A stretch of DNA of 64,000 nucleotides from Streptomyces bluensis (GTDB lineage Bacteria; Actinomycetota; Actinomycetes; Streptomycetales; Streptomycetaceae): positions 124,001 to 188,000 of the forward strand of contig NZ_BMVM01000009.1 in the NCBI RefSeq assembly GCF_014650715.1, in the 5' to 3' direction. Below the pieces are notes generated by a model. That model made no database searches and had not been told where the DNA came from. It saw only the letters and a program-made list of their open reading frames with translations. Position 1 is the stretch's first letter. The number at the start of each line of letters is the position of its first letter. The position numbers and the translations under genes are program-made. Positions 25,389 to 34,314 of this stretch are shown piece after piece.

Positions 25389-26321
25389 GTGAAGCCTGTC
25401 GACTTGGTGACGCTTCCACGACAGACTGTGACGGTGAAGCGATCAGCCCAATCCGCAGGAAACCGAGCGTCAACAGTCTTGGGACGCAGGCTCGGTGGCG
25501 AGTTGCTGCGGCTGCGTGACGCCGCAGGGAAGACTCAGCAGCAAGCCGCCGAGTCGATCAACGCGACCGGCACAAAGATCGTGAAGATGGAGCGCGGCTG
25601 GGTGCCGATGCGAGACCCGGACATTCGGGTGCTGTGCGAGTTCTACGGCCTGGACGACCCAAAGACACTCGCCAGGCTCCTGGACCTGGCCAGGCTGGAC
25701 CGCGAGCGCCGCAAGGCCAAGGGGTGGTGGCAGGAATCGCCCCACCCGGGGACACTCTCCGAGTACATCGCGCTGGAGGGCGCCGCGAGCCACGTGCACA
25801 CCTGGCAACTCTCCCTGATCCCTGGCCTGTTCCAGACTGCCGAGTACGCCCGGTCACTTGCGGTCAGTGAAGGCGCGGGGGTGTGGGAGGACCCCGACGA
25901 CATCGAGCGCCTCGTCGAGATCCGTATGCGCCGCCAGGAACGCCTGCACGATGAGCGCCCACTTCAGGTGTACGCCGTCATCTGGGAAGCGGCGCTACGG
26001 CAGTTGATCGGAGGCCCAGAGACGATGCGCGCCCAACTGAAGCGGCTGTTGGAGCTGGCCGAGCTCCCGAACGTACGTCTGCAAGTACTTCCGTTCCGCG
26101 CAGGCGGTCACCCGTGCATCACGGGACCGTTCACGATCATCTCGTTCGCCGAAACTGAAGCTGTGGACGTGGTCCACGCCGACACCATCGCGTCTACCGT
26201 GTGGGTGGAAAACGAGGCCGAAAGCGCCGCACACAGCGCGTTCTTCGACCGTACGGCCCGGCTGAGCCTCGCCCAGCACGACTCAGCTCTACTGATTGAC
26301 ACCATTCGCCAGGAGATGTGA
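25389..26321 (+). CDS. WhiJ-like XRE regulator with DUF5753 domain
   Basis: After a variable N-terminal extension, the HTH is ELLRLRDAAGKTQQQAAESI then KIVKMERGWVPM (residues ~38-75). The DUF5753 domain follows, with AASHVHTWQLSLIPGLFQTA, EYARSL, and a C-terminal block ending TARLSLAQHDSALLIDTIRQ. It pairs with a DUF397 gene 3 bases downstream and a HATPase gene divergently, forming a three-gene WhiJ/AbaA-like locus. The GTG at 25389 gives the longest product; a later GTG near 25434 is possible because no strong ribosome site marks either. Function of such sets is linked to development in S. coelicolor. Confidence 0.88.
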   Translation: MKPVDLVTLPRQTVTVKRSAQSAGNRASTVLGRRLGGELLRLRDAAGKTQQQAAESINATGTKIVKMERGWVPMRDPDIRVLCEFYGLDDPKTLARLLDLARLDRERRKAKGWWQESPHPGTLSEYIALEGAASHVHTWQLSLIPGLFQTAEYARSLAVSEGAGVWEDPDDIERLVEIRMRRQERLHDERPLQVYAVIWEAALRQLIGGPETMRAQLKRLLELAELPNVRLQVLPFRAGGHPCITGPFTIISFAETEAVDVVHADTIASTVWVENEAESAAHSAFFDRTARLSLAQHDSALLIDTIRQEM

Positions 26322-26324
26322 TCC

Positions 26325-26531
26325 GTGCCCGAGTTCGACTTCATGAAGTCCAGCTACAGCAACACAGGAGGCGAATGCATCGAAGTCGCCCGCAACATCC
26401 CCCACACCATCGCCATACGCGACTCCAAGAACCCCGACGGCCCCATACTCCGCCTCACCCCCACCGCCTGGACCCACTTCACGGCGCTCGCAGCACGCTC
26501 GCCGGCAACAAAGGAATCAGTGCCGCAGTGA
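26325..26531 (+). CDS. DUF397 domain protein
   Basis: The 68-residue protein carries the DUF397 pattern: MKSSYSNTGGECIEVARN, then IAIRDSKNPDGP and a final W-x-H-F helix. It begins 3 bases after the WhiJ-like regulator and is its usual small partner. It diverges from the other copy at 2098 in most non-signature positions, so the two loci are paralogues and not a recent duplication. Confidence 0.88.
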   Translation: MPEFDFMKSSYSNTGGECIEVARNIPHTIAIRDSKNPDGPILRLTPTAWTHFTALAARSPATKESVPQ

Positions 26532-26833
26532 CGGTCCCGTCATCCCTGGCGTGAACCAAGGGGGCGGGTCTTCGAGGTCGAGCGGTGCATGACCCGACGG
26601 GCGGTGCACCTGCGGCCGTGACGCAGATCGGCAATTGGCAGTTCTTGGCCAGCACCGAGGCGCCTCACCAGGCCCGGCTTGGACCCCTGGTGGCCGACAC
26701 CTGCCAATCACCCATGGAAAGTCACCGCTCAACCTCGAATGGCACCACACCCCCTGGACAATCACTGAGGTTAGGCTAACCTACCTTCGAACCTGTTCCC
26801 GGGCGATCCCGCCCTGTTCGAAAGCAGCCACTC
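26532..26833. other. 302-bp gap upstream of desE
   Basis: No gene is seen. The segment before the iron box has mixed base composition and lacks a clear terminator for the DUF397 gene. The last 70 bases carry the iron-regulated promoter of the siderophore genes. Confidence 0.7.
26766..26784 (+). promoter_or_regulatory. DmdR iron box upstream of desE
   Basis: TGAGGTTAGGCTAACCTAC matches the 19-bp palindromic DmdR/DtxR iron box (TTAGGTTAGGCTAACCTAA) at 16 of 19 positions, including the whole GGTTAGGCTAACC core. Under iron sufficiency DmdR1 should bind here and silence desE. It ends 49 bases before the desE start. Confidence 0.9.
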
Positions 26834-27889
26834 ATGTCCCACGCCCGTGCCACCCACCCGACCCGCCGCGGCATCCTGGCCGCCGGCGGTGCCCTCGGTC
26901 TCGGCTCCGTGCTCGCCGCCTGCGGTGACGAAGACGCCGGCAGCGGTGGTTCGAGCAAAGGCACGGAGACGGCCGCGGCGAAGTCCGGTCCCTGGTCCTT
27001 CAAGGACGACCGCGGCGAGACCGCGAAGGCGGACCGTATCCCGACGAACATCGTCGCGTTCGTCGGCGTCGCCGCCGCGCTGCACGACTACGGGATCGAC
27101 GTCAAGGGCGTCTTCGGCCCGACGAGGACGAAGGACGGCAAGGCCGACGTCCAGGCCGGCGACCTCGACATCAGCAAGGTGACCGTTCTCGGCAACGAGT
27201 GGGGCCAGTTCAACATCGAGAAGTACGCGGCCCTCGCCCCCGACGCGCTCCTCACGACGATGTTCGACGACGCGGGCACCCTCTGGTACGTGCCCGAGGA
27301 GTCCAAGGAGAAGATCCTCGCCCTCGACGTCCCGAGCGTCGGCATCTCGGTGTTCGACCGCCAGTTGACCGAGCCGCTGCGGCGCATGCTGGAGCTCGCC
27401 GAGTCCCTCGGCGCCGACGTGAAGGCGGAGAAGGTCACCACGGCCAAGAAGCGCTTCGAGGACGCCGCCGCCCGGTTGCGCGCCGCCGCCAAGGCCAAGC
27501 CCGGCATCAAGGTGCTGGCGGGTTCGGCCGCCCAGGACATCTTCTACGTCTCCGGCTCGAACCTCTCCATCGACCTGGAGTACTTCAAGGCCCTCGGCGT
27601 GAACCTGGTCGAGCCCCCCGCCTCGACCCTCAAGGCGAGCGGCGGCTGGTTCGAGAACCTGAGCTGGGAGAACGCCGACAAGTACGACGCGGACATCATC
27701 ATGATGGACAACCGCTCCTCGGCGATCCAGCCGGACGACATCACCGAGGCCACCTGGAAGAAGCTGCCCGCGGTGAAGGCAGGGCAGGTCATCGCGCGTG
27801 ACCCGGAGCCGATCCTCTCCTACGACAAGTGCCTGCCGCTGCTCGAAAACCTCGCCGAGGCCATCGAGAACGCCAAGAAGGTCAGCTGA
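26834..27889 (+). CDS. desE: Ferrioxamine-binding lipoprotein DesE
   Basis: The 351-residue substrate-binding protein has a twin-arginine lipoprotein signal (THPTRRGILAAGGALGLGSV, then LAAC with the lipidated Cys), so it is probably exported folded and anchored outside. The rest is a siderophore-type periplasmic-binding fold (ADRIPTNIVAFVGVAAALHD, then AALAPDALLTTMFDD and ENLSWENADKYDADIIMMDN). In S. coelicolor the orthologue DesE binds ferrioxamines and feeds an ABC importer encoded elsewhere. The iron box upstream gives iron control, and the siderophore-reductase gene follows 26 bases later. Confidence 0.92.
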   Translation: MSHARATHPTRRGILAAGGALGLGSVLAACGDEDAGSGGSSKGTETAAAKSGPWSFKDDRGETAKADRIPTNIVAFVGVAAALHDYGIDVKGVFGPTRTKDGKADVQAGDLDISKVTVLGNEWGQFNIEKYAALAPDALLTTMFDDAGTLWYVPEESKEKILALDVPSVGISVFDRQLTEPLRRMLELAESLGADVKAEKVTTAKKRFEDAAARLRAAAKAKPGIKVLAGSAAQDIFYVSGSNLSIDLEYFKALGVNLVEPPASTLKASGGWFENLSWENADKYDADIIMMDNRSSAIQPDDITEATWKKLPAVKAGQVIARDPEPILSYDKCLPLLENLAEAIENAKKVS

Positions 27890-27915
27890 GTGCCGTAGCC
27901 ACCCTGGGAGCCCCG

Positions 27916-28782
27916 ATGACGACGGCTGTAGCCGCCCCTTTCCGTTTCTTCTCTCTTCAGGTCGTACGGACGAGGCGGCTCGGACCGTCTCTCGTGCGGG
28001 TCACCTTCGGCGGTGACGACCTGCGGGAGTTCCGCTCCGACGGCAGGGACCAGTCCTTGTCGCTGTTCCTGCCGCACCCCGGCCAGCCCGCACCCGCCGT
28101 ACCCGTCGAGCTGGGCGACGGATGGTGGCAGGGCTGGCGTGAACTGCCGGACGACGTACGCGCGGTGATGCGCTCGTACACGCTCCGCGCGCTGCGCCGT
28201 GACGCACACGGAGACACCGAAGACACCGCCGAGATCGACATCGACTTCGTGCTGCACGGGGTGGAGCCGGGCGCCGCCGCGCCCGCAGGGCCCGCCTCCC
28301 GGTGGGCGTCCCTCGCCCAGGCCGGCGACCGCGTCCTGGTGCTCGGCCCGGCCCTCGCCGACAACCGGGCGATCCGCTTCCGTCCGCCCGAGGGCACCGA
28401 CCTGGTGCTGCTGTGGGGCGACGAGACGGCCCTGCCCGCCGCCTCCGCGATCCTGGAGTCACTGCCGGCGGGCACCCGCGCCCGGGTCTGGCTGGAGGTC
28501 CACCACGCCGGGGACATCCAGGACCTGGCGACCGAGGCCGACGCCGAGATCACCTGGCTCGTACGCGACGAGAAGTCCCCCTCGGCCCTGGACGCGATCC
28601 GCGACGCCGAACTCCCGCCCGCCGAGCGGCCGTACGCGTGGATCGCGGGCGAGTCCGGCCGCGTGAAGGAGCTGCGCCGCCATCTCGTGCGCGAGCGCGG
28701 GATCGACAAGAGGCGTGTGACGTTTGTCGGTTACTGGCGAAAGGGGCTCACGGAGGAGCAGTTGCGTGAGCGAGGAGAGTGA
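27916..28782 (+). CDS. Siderophore-interacting protein (FAD-dependent ferric-siderophore reductase)
   Basis: The 288-residue protein belongs to the SIP/ViuB family. The N-terminal FAD-binding half has SFTLR-like ARAVMRSYTLRALRRD (here DDVRAVMRSYTLRALRRDAH), and the C-terminal NAD(P)H-like half has LLWGDETALPAASAILESL and AYAWIAGESGRVKELRRHL-like text. It should reduce ferric iron in imported ferrioxamine to release it. The ATG at 27916 follows GGGAG by six bases. It is co-transcribed with desE under the same iron box. Confidence 0.9.
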   Translation: MTTAVAAPFRFFSLQVVRTRRLGPSLVRVTFGGDDLREFRSDGRDQSLSLFLPHPGQPAPAVPVELGDGWWQGWRELPDDVRAVMRSYTLRALRRDAHGDTEDTAEIDIDFVLHGVEPGAAAPAGPASRWASLAQAGDRVLVLGPALADNRAIRFRPPEGTDLVLLWGDETALPAASAILESLPAGTRARVWLEVHHAGDIQDLATEADAEITWLVRDEKSPSALDAIRDAELPPAERPYAWIAGESGRVKELRRHLVRERGIDKRRVTFVGYWRKGLTEEQLRERGE

Positions 28783-28819
28783 CAGCAGTCACAGGTGGGG
28801 CACGTTTCCGGGCAGTTAG

Positions 28820-28838
28820 TTAGGTTAGCCTTACCTAA
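28820..28838 (+). promoter_or_regulatory. DmdR iron box upstream of desA
   Basis: TTAGGTTAGCCTTACCTAA is a strong match to the DmdR/DtxR iron-box consensus, differing only near the centre. It lies 78 bases before desA and gives iron repression of the desABCD biosynthetic operon, separate from the desE promoter. Confidence 0.92.
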
Positions 28839-28915
28839 GTACCTAGGGGCCTGGCAATCCCCTGTTCCCCTCTCCCCGTCCGCACGGACCGTCCCCGCTC
28901 GGAGGAACGCCCACC

Positions 28916-30358
28916 ATGCGCTCGCACCTGCTCAATGACACGACCGCGGAGCGGTACCGCCGCTCCGTGACCGAAGGAATCGAGCGGGTGGCGGCCAAAC
29001 TCGCCACCACCGACCGTCCGTTCACGGGCGTCACCGTCGACGCCCTCACCCCCCGCATCGAACAGATCGACCTCGACCGGCCCCTGCACGACACCACAGC
29101 GGTACTGGACGAGCTGGAGGAGGTCTACCTCCGGGACGCGGTCTACTTCCACCACCCGCGCTACCTGGCCCACCTCAACTGCCCGGTCGTCATCCCGGCC
29201 CTGCTCGGCGAAGCCGTTCTGTCCGCCGTCAACTCCTCCCTCGACACCTGGGACCAGTCGGCCGGCGGCACCCTCATCGAGCGCAAGCTGATCGACTGGA
29301 CCGCCGAGCGCATCGGCCTCGGCCCGGCCGCCGACGGCGTGTTCACCTCCGGCGGCACCCAGTCCAACCTCCAGGCGCTGCTGCTGGCCCGCGAGGAGGC
29401 GAAGGCCGGCTCCCTCGCCACACTGCGCGTCTTCGCCTCCGAGGTCAGCCACTTCAGCGTCAGGAAGTCCGCGAAGCTGCTGGGCCTCAGCGCCGACTCC
29501 GTGGTCTCCGTCCCCGTCGACCACGACAAGCGCATGCAGACCCTCGCCCTCGCCCACGAACTGGAGCGCTGCGCCCGGGACGGCCTGATTCCCATGGCCG
29601 TCGTCGCCACCGCCGGCACCACCGACTTCGGCTCCATCGACCCACTGCCCGAGATCGCCGAGCTGTGCGCCCGGTTCGGGGCGTGGATGCACGTCGACGC
29701 GGCCTACGGCTGCGGTCTGCTCACCTCCCTCAGGCGCCGTGCGCTGCTCGACGGCATCGAGCGCGCCGACTCCGTCACCGTCGACTACCACAAGTCCTTC
29801 TTCCAGCCGGTGAGTTCCTCCGCCGTACTGGTCCGGGACGCGGCGACGCTGCGCCACGCCACCTACCACGCGGAGTACCTCAACCCGCGCCGCATGGTGC
29901 ACGAGCGCATCCCCAACCAGGTCGACAAGTCCCTCCAGACCACCCGCCGCTTCGACGCGCTCAAGCTGTGGATGACCCTGCGCACGATGGGCGCCGACGG
30001 CATAGGGCGGCTCTTCGACGAGGTCTGCGACCTTGCGGAGGAGGGCTGGAAACTGCTCGCCGCCGACCCGCGCTACGACGTCGTGGTCGAGCCGCGGCTG
30101 TCCACGCTGGTCTTCCGCTACATCCCCCGTGCCGTCACCGACCCGGCTGAGATCGACCGCGCCAACCTGTACGCGCGCAAGGCCCTGTTCGCCTCCGGTG
30201 ACGCGGTGGTCGCGAGCACCAAGGCCGACGGGCGCCACTACCTGAAGTTCACCCTGCTCAACCCCGAGACCTCGGCCGCCGACATCGCCGCCGTCCTCGA
30301 CCTGATCGCCGGCCACGCCGAGCAGTACCTGGGAGAGTCCCTTGACCGCGCTTCCTGA
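28916..30358 (+). CDS. desA: Lysine decarboxylase DesA
   Basis: The 480-residue PLP enzyme of the group II decarboxylase family converts L-lysine to cadaverine, the first step of desferrioxamine synthesis. Key blocks are VFTSGGTQSNLQALLLAREE, the PLP-side VVATAGTTDFGSIDPLPEIA, HVDAAYG, and the Schiff-base lysine in SVTVDYHKSFFQPVSSSAVL. Length and order match DesA of S. coelicolor. It is the first gene of desABCD and follows the iron box. The end overlaps the desB start by 17 bases. Confidence 0.96.
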   Translation: MRSHLLNDTTAERYRRSVTEGIERVAAKLATTDRPFTGVTVDALTPRIEQIDLDRPLHDTTAVLDELEEVYLRDAVYFHHPRYLAHLNCPVVIPALLGEAVLSAVNSSLDTWDQSAGGTLIERKLIDWTAERIGLGPAADGVFTSGGTQSNLQALLLAREEAKAGSLATLRVFASEVSHFSVRKSAKLLGLSADSVVSVPVDHDKRMQTLALAHELERCARDGLIPMAVVATAGTTDFGSIDPLPEIAELCARFGAWMHVDAAYGCGLLTSLRRRALLDGIERADSVTVDYHKSFFQPVSSSAVLVRDAATLRHATYHAEYLNPRRMVHERIPNQVDKSLQTTRRFDALKLWMTLRTMGADGIGRLFDEVCDLAEEGWKLLAADPRYDVVVEPRLSTLVFRYIPRAVTDPAEIDRANLYARKALFASGDAVVASTKADGRHYLKFTLLNPETSAADIAAVLDLIAGHAEQYLGESLDRAS

Positions 30359-31634
30359 CGCCACGAAGAAGACCTACGACTTCGTGGGCATCGGGCTCGG
30401 CCCGTTCAACCTCGGCCTGGCCTGCCTCACCGAACCGATCGCCGAACTCGACGGAATCTTCCTGGAGTCGAAACAGGACTTCGCGTGGCACTCGGGCATG
30501 TTCCTCGACGGCGCCCACCTCCAGACCCCGTTCCTGTCGGACCTGGTGACGCTGGCCGACCCGACGTCCCCGTACTCCTTCCTCAACTACCTCAAGGAGT
30601 CCGGCCGTCTGTACTCGTTCTACATCCGCGAGAACTTCTACCCCCTGCGGGTCGAGTACGACGCCTACTGCCGCTGGGCCGCCGGGAAACTGAGCAGCGT
30701 CCGCTTCGGCACGACCGTCGACGAGGTGCGGTACGACGAAGGGGCCGGGCTGTACGCCGTACGGACCGGGAGCGGCGAGACGTACCGCGCCCGCCACCTC
30801 GTCCTCGGCACCGGCACGGTCCCGTACATCCCCGAGGCGTGCCGGGACCTGGACGGCGACTTCTTCCACAACGCGCAGTACACGCACCGCAAGGCGGAGC
30901 TCCGCGCGAAGGAGTCCATCACGATCGTCGGCAGCGGCCAGAGCGCCGCGGAGATCTACCACGAGCTCCTCACCGAGATCGACGTCCACGGCTACCAGCT
31001 CAACTGGGTCACGCGCTCCCCGCGCTTCTTCCCCCTCGAATACACCAAGCTGACGCTGGAGATGACGTCCCCGGACTACATCGACTACTTCCGCGCGCTG
31101 CCCGAGGAGACCCGCTACCGGCTGGAGAAGCAGCAGAAGGGCCTGTTCAAGGGCATCAACTCGGACCTGATCGACTCGATCTTCGACCTGCTGTACCAGA
31201 AGAACGTCACGGCCGGAGGCCGCCCCGTCCCCACCCGCCTCATCACCAACTCCTCCCTCGTCACGGCGAGTTACCGGAGCGGGCTCTACACCCTCGGCTT
31301 CCACCAGGACGAGCAGGACAAGGACTTCGAGATCCGGACCGAGGGCCTGATCCTCGCCACCGGCTACCACTACCGGCCCCCGGCCTTCCTCGACCCGATC
31401 CGCGACCGCCTCCGCTTCGACGGCCACGGCCGCTTCGACGTGGGCCGCAACTACGCCATCGACACCACGGGACGCGGGATCTTCCTGCAGAACGCGGGCG
31501 TGCACACGCACAGCGTCACGTCCCCGGACCTGGGCATGGGCGCGTACCGGAACTCGTCGATCATCCGCGAGCTGCTCGGCACCGAGTACTACCCCGTCGA
31601 GAAGACCATCGCGTTCCAGGAGTTCGCCGTATGA
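30342..31634 (+). CDS. desB: Cadaverine N-monooxygenase DesB
   Basis: The 430-residue flavoprotein is of the lysine/ornithine N-monooxygenase (IucD-like) family and hydroxylates cadaverine. It shows an FAD-binding start (DFVGIGLGPFNLGLACLTEP), the NADPH site ITIVGSGQSAAEIYHEL, and the ATGY motif LILATGYHYRPPAFLD. The start is TTG with GGGAGAG six bases upstream and lies inside the desA end, so translation is coupled. It ends overlapping desC (ATGA). Product feeds the DesC acylation. Confidence 0.95.
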   Translation: MTALPDATKKTYDFVGIGLGPFNLGLACLTEPIAELDGIFLESKQDFAWHSGMFLDGAHLQTPFLSDLVTLADPTSPYSFLNYLKESGRLYSFYIRENFYPLRVEYDAYCRWAAGKLSSVRFGTTVDEVRYDEGAGLYAVRTGSGETYRARHLVLGTGTVPYIPEACRDLDGDFFHNAQYTHRKAELRAKESITIVGSGQSAAEIYHELLTEIDVHGYQLNWVTRSPRFFPLEYTKLTLEMTSPDYIDYFRALPEETRYRLEKQQKGLFKGINSDLIDSIFDLLYQKNVTAGGRPVPTRLITNSSLVTASYRSGLYTLGFHQDEQDKDFEIRTEGLILATGYHYRPPAFLDPIRDRLRFDGHGRFDVGRNYAIDTTGRGIFLQNAGVHTHSVTSPDLGMGAYRNSSIIRELLGTEYYPVEKTIAFQEFAV

Positions 31635-32185
31635 CCTTCCGCACGACCTTCGGTATGACCTTCACCTTCCGTCCCGTCGATCCCCCGAACGACGCCGAGC
31701 TCCTGCACACCTGGGTCACCCACCCCAAGGCGGCCTACTGGATGATGCAGGACGCCAGGCCGGCGGACGTCGAACGCGCCTACACGGAGATCGCGGCCGA
31801 CGAACACCACCACGCGCTGCTCGGGCTGCTCGACGGCGAACCCGCCTTCCTCATGGAGAAGTACGACCCCGCCCACCGTGAACTGGTCGGCCTGTACGAG
31901 CCCGAGCCCGGAGACGTCGGGATGCACTTCCTGGTGCCGCCGACGGACACACCCGTGCACGGGTTCACCAGGGCCGTCATCACCGCGGTGATGACCCACC
32001 TCTTCGAGGACCCGGCCACGGCCCGTGTGGTCGTCGAACCGGACGTGTCCAACAAGGCCGTCCACGCCCTGAACGAGGCGGTCGGCTTCGTGCCCGAACG
32101 AGAGATCCAGACGCCGGAGAAGAAGGCCTTGCTGAGCTTCTGCACACGTGAGCAGTACCTGGCGGCACGAGGAGTGACGGTATGA
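31631..32185 (+). CDS. desC: Acyl-CoA-dependent acyltransferase DesC
   Basis: The 184-residue protein is a GNAT-like acyltransferase (IucB/siderophore-acetyltransferase type) with HTWVTHPKAAYWMMQDARPA, PAFLMEKYDPAHRELVGLYE, MHFLVPPTD and the acyl-CoA helix ARVVVEPDVSNKAVHALNEA. It transfers succinyl or acetyl groups from CoA to N-hydroxycadaverine. Overlaps are ATGA with both desB and desD. An internal ATG at 31655 could be used, because the first eight residues (TFRTTFG) duplicate what follows; the longer form is given. Confidence 0.93.
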   Translation: MTFRTTFGMTFTFRPVDPPNDAELLHTWVTHPKAAYWMMQDARPADVERAYTEIAADEHHHALLGLLDGEPAFLMEKYDPAHRELVGLYEPEPGDVGMHFLVPPTDTPVHGFTRAVITAVMTHLFEDPATARVVVEPDVSNKAVHALNEAVGFVPEREIQTPEKKALLSFCTREQYLAARGVTV

Positions 32186-33951
32186 CCCTGTCCGACGCCG
32201 TGGCCCACCTGTCCCCCGAGCGCTGGGACCGCGCCAACCGCCTGCTCGTCCGCAAGGCACTCGCCGAGTTCGCCCACGAGCGGCTGATCACACCGGAGAA
32301 GGACGGCGACCGGTACGCCGTCCACAGCGACGACGGCCGCACCCGGTACACCTTCACGGCCGTGGTCCGCGCCCTCGACCACTGGCAGGTCGACGCCGGT
32401 TCCGTCACCCGCCATCGCGACGGCCGCGAACTCCCGCTCGCCGCCCTGGAGTTCTTCATCGAGCTGAAGGAGACGCTGGGCCTGAGCGACGAGGTCCTGC
32501 CCGTCTATCTGGAGGAGATCTCCTCCACCCTCTCCGGAACCTGCTACAAGCTCGGCAAGCCGCAGATCCCCGTCGCCGAGCTGGCCCGCTCCGGTTTCCA
32601 GGCCATCGAGAGCGGCATGACCGAGGGCCACCCCTGCTTCGTCGCCAACAACGGACGCCTCGGCTTCGGCGTCCACGAGTACCTCTCGTACGCCCCCGAG
32701 ACCGCGAGCCCCCTCCGGCTGGTCTGGCTGGCCGCGCACCGCTCGCGGGCGGCGTTCACGGCGGGTGTCGGGATCGAGTACGAGTCCTTCCTGCGGGACG
32801 AGCTGGGGGAGGTGACGCTGAACCGTTTCCGCGACACACTCTCGGCGCAGGGCCTCGACCCCGCCGACTATCTCCTCATCCCCGTCCACCCCTGGCAGTG
32901 GTGGAACAAGCTCACCGTCACCTTCGCCGCGGAGATCGCCCAGCGGCACCTGGTGTGCCTCGGCGAAGGCGACGACGAGTACCTCGCCCAGCAGTCGATC
33001 CGGACGTTCTTCAACACGTCCCGGCCCGAGAGGCACTACGTCAAGACAGCCCTGTCCGTCCTCAACATGGGCTTCATGCGGGGACTTTCGGCCGCGTACA
33101 TGGAGGCGACCCCGGCGATCAACGACTGGCTCGCCCAGCTCATCGAGGGCGACCCGGTACTGAAGGCCACGGGACTGTCGATCATCCGCGAGCGCGCGGC
33201 GGTCGGTTACCGGCATCTGGAGTACGAGGCGGCCACGGACCGCTACTCCCCGTACCGCAAGATGCTGGCCGCGCTGTGGCGCGAGAGCCCGGTGCCCTCG
33301 CTCCAGGAGGGCGAGTCGCTGGCCACCATGGCGTCCCTCCTCCATGTCGACCACGAGGGCAGGGGCTTCGCGACGGCGCTGATCGAGCGCTCGGGCCTCA
33401 CCCCGGTGGAGTGGCTGCGCCGCTACCTGCGGGCGTACTTCACACCGCTGCTGCACAGCTTCTACGCGTACGACCTCGTCTTCATGCCGCACGGCGAGAA
33501 CGTCATCCTCGTCCTGAAGGACGGTGTCGTGCAGCGCGCGATCTACAAGGACATCGCCGAGGAGATCGCGGTGATGGACCCCGACGCGGCGCTGCCTCCG
33601 GCGGTCGAGCGGCTGCGCGTGGAGGTCCCGGAGGAGAAGAAGCTCCTGTCGATCTTCACGGACGTCTTCGACTGCTTCTTCCGCTTCCTCGCCGCGAACC
33701 TCGCGGACGAGGGTGTCCTGGCGGAGGACGACTTCTGGCGCACGGTCGCCGAGACCGTCCGCGCGTACCAGGCTCAGGTCCCCGAGCTCTCCGCAAGGTT
33801 CGCGCAGTACGACATGTTCGCCCCGGAGTTCGCGCTCTCCTGCCTGAACCGGCTCCAGCTGCGCAACAACAAGCAGATGGTCGACCTCGCCGACCCGGCG
33901 GGCGCGCTCCAGCTCGTCGGCCATCTGAAGAACCCCATCGCGGGGCTGTAA
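32182..33951 (+). CDS. desD: Desferrioxamine synthetase DesD (NIS synthetase)
   Basis: The 589-residue NRPS-independent siderophore synthetase (IucA/IucC family) uses ATP to join and cyclise the hydroxamate units into desferrioxamine. Family blocks are EGHPCFVANNGRLGFGVHEY, YLLIPVHPWQWWNKLTVTFA, SIRTFFNTSRPERHYVKTAL (ATP-binding region with an STRT-like motif) and FYAYDLVFMPHGENVILVLK. Length matches DesD. It overlaps desC by ATGA and is followed by a strong terminator, so the operon is desABCD. Confidence 0.96.
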   Translation: MTLSDAVAHLSPERWDRANRLLVRKALAEFAHERLITPEKDGDRYAVHSDDGRTRYTFTAVVRALDHWQVDAGSVTRHRDGRELPLAALEFFIELKETLGLSDEVLPVYLEEISSTLSGTCYKLGKPQIPVAELARSGFQAIESGMTEGHPCFVANNGRLGFGVHEYLSYAPETASPLRLVWLAAHRSRAAFTAGVGIEYESFLRDELGEVTLNRFRDTLSAQGLDPADYLLIPVHPWQWWNKLTVTFAAEIAQRHLVCLGEGDDEYLAQQSIRTFFNTSRPERHYVKTALSVLNMGFMRGLSAAYMEATPAINDWLAQLIEGDPVLKATGLSIIRERAAVGYRHLEYEAATDRYSPYRKMLAALWRESPVPSLQEGESLATMASLLHVDHEGRGFATALIERSGLTPVEWLRRYLRAYFTPLLHSFYAYDLVFMPHGENVILVLKDGVVQRAIYKDIAEEIAVMDPDAALPPAVERLRVEVPEEKKLLSIFTDVFDCFFRFLAANLADEGVLAEDDFWRTVAETVRAYQAQVPELSARFAQYDMFAPEFALSCLNRLQLRNNKQMVDLADPAGALQLVGHLKNPIAGL

Positions 33952-33974
33952 GGCAACGGCTCCAAACAGACGGG

Positions 33975-34011
33975 CGGGCAGCCCCGGAGTACGGTCCTCC
34001 GGGGGTGCCCG
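33975..34011 (+). terminator. Intrinsic terminator of desABCD
   Basis: Stem CGGGCA...CCCCGGAG pairs with CTCCGGGG...TGCCCG around a short loop and is followed by TCTTCTCTT. It lies about 24 bases past the desD stop. Confidence 0.85.
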
Positions 34012-34013
34012 TC

Positions 34014-34314
34014 TTCTCTTGCTCGGCCGTTTCCCGGCCCGTGCGACATGTGTACTTCATGTCGAGTTGCAGCTCTCTCCGGCGCTCCGCCGGAGACTCT
34101 CCCCTGGATCGCTCCAGCGAGTTGGACGGCACTTGCGTCCGCCTGACGACTGCCCTGCCGGCAACCGGGATGGGTCAGGGACCCCTCCGACATGTCCGCC
34201 AACCTGGTTGTCGCCAGCGGACTTTCGTCACAGTAGCCTCCGCCTTCCATGCCCGTGCCGTTTCCCCGACCATACGCCCGACTACCACCCGCACGAGTGA
34301 CACACTCACGCGGC
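34014..34314. other. 301-bp gap between desD and the truncated hexosaminidase
   Basis: I see no gene. The missing C-terminus of the hexosaminidase (normally another ~115 residues) cannot be found here in any frame. A small hairpin, CCGGCGCTCCGCCGG, lies near 34079. This gap is therefore the likely breakpoint side of a deletion or replacement. Confidence 0.6.
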
